This document shows, piece by piece, positions 63,921-64,000 of a stretch of DNA of 64,000 nt (positions are counted from its first letter, which is position 1; every line of letters begins with the position of its first letter). The translations under genes were made by a program, and so were the position numbers. Below the pieces are notes generated by a model. The model ran no database searches, had not been told where the DNA came from, and saw nothing but the letters and a program-made list of their open reading frames with translations. The DNA comes from DATJGR01 sp963787045 (lineage in GTDB: Bacteria; Pseudomonadota; Gammaproteobacteria; Pseudomonadales; Azotimanducaceae). The DNA is taken from assembly GCA_963787045.1 (NCBI GenBank), contig CAWBBR010000002.1, positions 494,866 to 558,865 of the forward strand, given 5' to 3'.

Positions 63921-64000
63921 TGAGTGCGAAAGGAAGAGTTACGGCTGGGGCGGTCGTGATGGCCGCCGTCGTTGGCGCCGGGTGGTATTGGTACAACGCC
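63920..64000 (+). CDS. probable membrane fusion protein (partial, cut by window end)
   Basis: The 27 visible codons read MSAKGRVTAGAVVMAAVVGA then GWYWYNA: a short basic start and one membrane anchor, as at the N-terminus of RND adaptor proteins. Its ATG overlaps the TetR stop by 1 nt. By analogy with the TetR-MFP-RND operon at 17.5-22.6 kb I expect an MFP and then an RND permease beyond the edge. The call rests on context and the anchor only. Confidence 0.45.
   Translation, partial: MSAKGRVTAGAVVMAAVVGAGWYWYNA

Noticed and set aside
1..64000. CRISPR arrays, integrases, transposases or att sites
   Set aside because: No direct-repeat/spacer pattern or mobile-element protein was seen; gene content and composition look uniform.

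Overview
The window is GC-rich, densely coded DNA from a bacterium that is most likely a gammaproteobacterium. The support is a fused nuoCD gene inside a complete nuoA-N operon, a TonB2/TtpC-type energy-transduction operon, slyX, and RegB/RegA-type redox regulators. Lipid- and CoA-flavoured genes (P450, acyl-CoA dehydrogenase, two family III CoA-transferases, SCP2-like proteins) would suit a Steroidobacter- or Nevskia-like lineage, but that placement is a guess. I found no rRNA, tRNA, CRISPR array or insertion sequence.

Layout. 1-7.4 kb: a TPR protein, an isoprenylcysteine methyltransferase-like protein, an amidase/P450/M48-peptidase run on the minus strand, a Tat-exported carbonic anhydrase and an overlapping lipoprotein. 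7.4-7.8 kb: two structured hairpin repeats. 7.8-10.6 kb: ArsR-SRPBCC-VOC genes with a clear operator, then an OmpA/DUF4398 pair. 10.7-17.5 kb: CorA-like transporter, a toroid-like protein, a phospholipase D-family protein, an acyl-CoA dehydrogenase and TerC. 17.5-22.7 kb: a TetR-MFP-RND efflux operon. 22.8-24.5 kb: a third hairpin repeat and an amino-acid permease. 24.6-39.3 kb: the full complex I operon. 39.5-45.5 kb: a YkvA-like gene and a seven-gene TonB2-like operon. 45.8-52.1 kb: amine oxidase, Kup potassium transporter, RegA, RegB and an outer-membrane protein. 52.2-57.0 kb: a second permease, a small protein, glmS, a zinc-ribbon protein and a CBS protein. 57.0-60.6 kb: a six-gene operon with two ferritin-like paralogues, two SCP2-like paralogues, an FmdB zinc ribbon and SlyX. 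60.7-64.0 kb, divergent from it: two overlapping CaiB/BaiF CoA-transferases, a TetR regulator and the first codons of another membrane-fusion protein.

Many genes, including complex I genes and glmS, are interrupted by single-base indels that can be repaired by removing or adding one base. Two tracts (about 10.69-12.36 kb and 17.8-20.6 kb) are especially dense in them. Because glmS is normally essential and complex I is otherwise intact, I read these as sequence or assembly errors, not gene decay. The apparent NuoE-NuoF fusion is explained the same way. I give the span of each presumed intact gene and state where its frame breaks.

The best candidate for an undescribed system is the 57.2-60.6 kb operon. 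It pairs one ferritin-like protein carrying a full E/ExxH/E/ExxH di-iron ligand set with a paralogue that has lost nearly all of it, and adds two lipid-carrier-like paralogues. A perfect 14-bp palindrome overlaps its likely promoter, facing a divergent CoA-transferase pair. The second novelty is a repeat family with variable 18-28-bp outer stems and two small hairpins with AGGGAT-type loops, placed just past stop codons.
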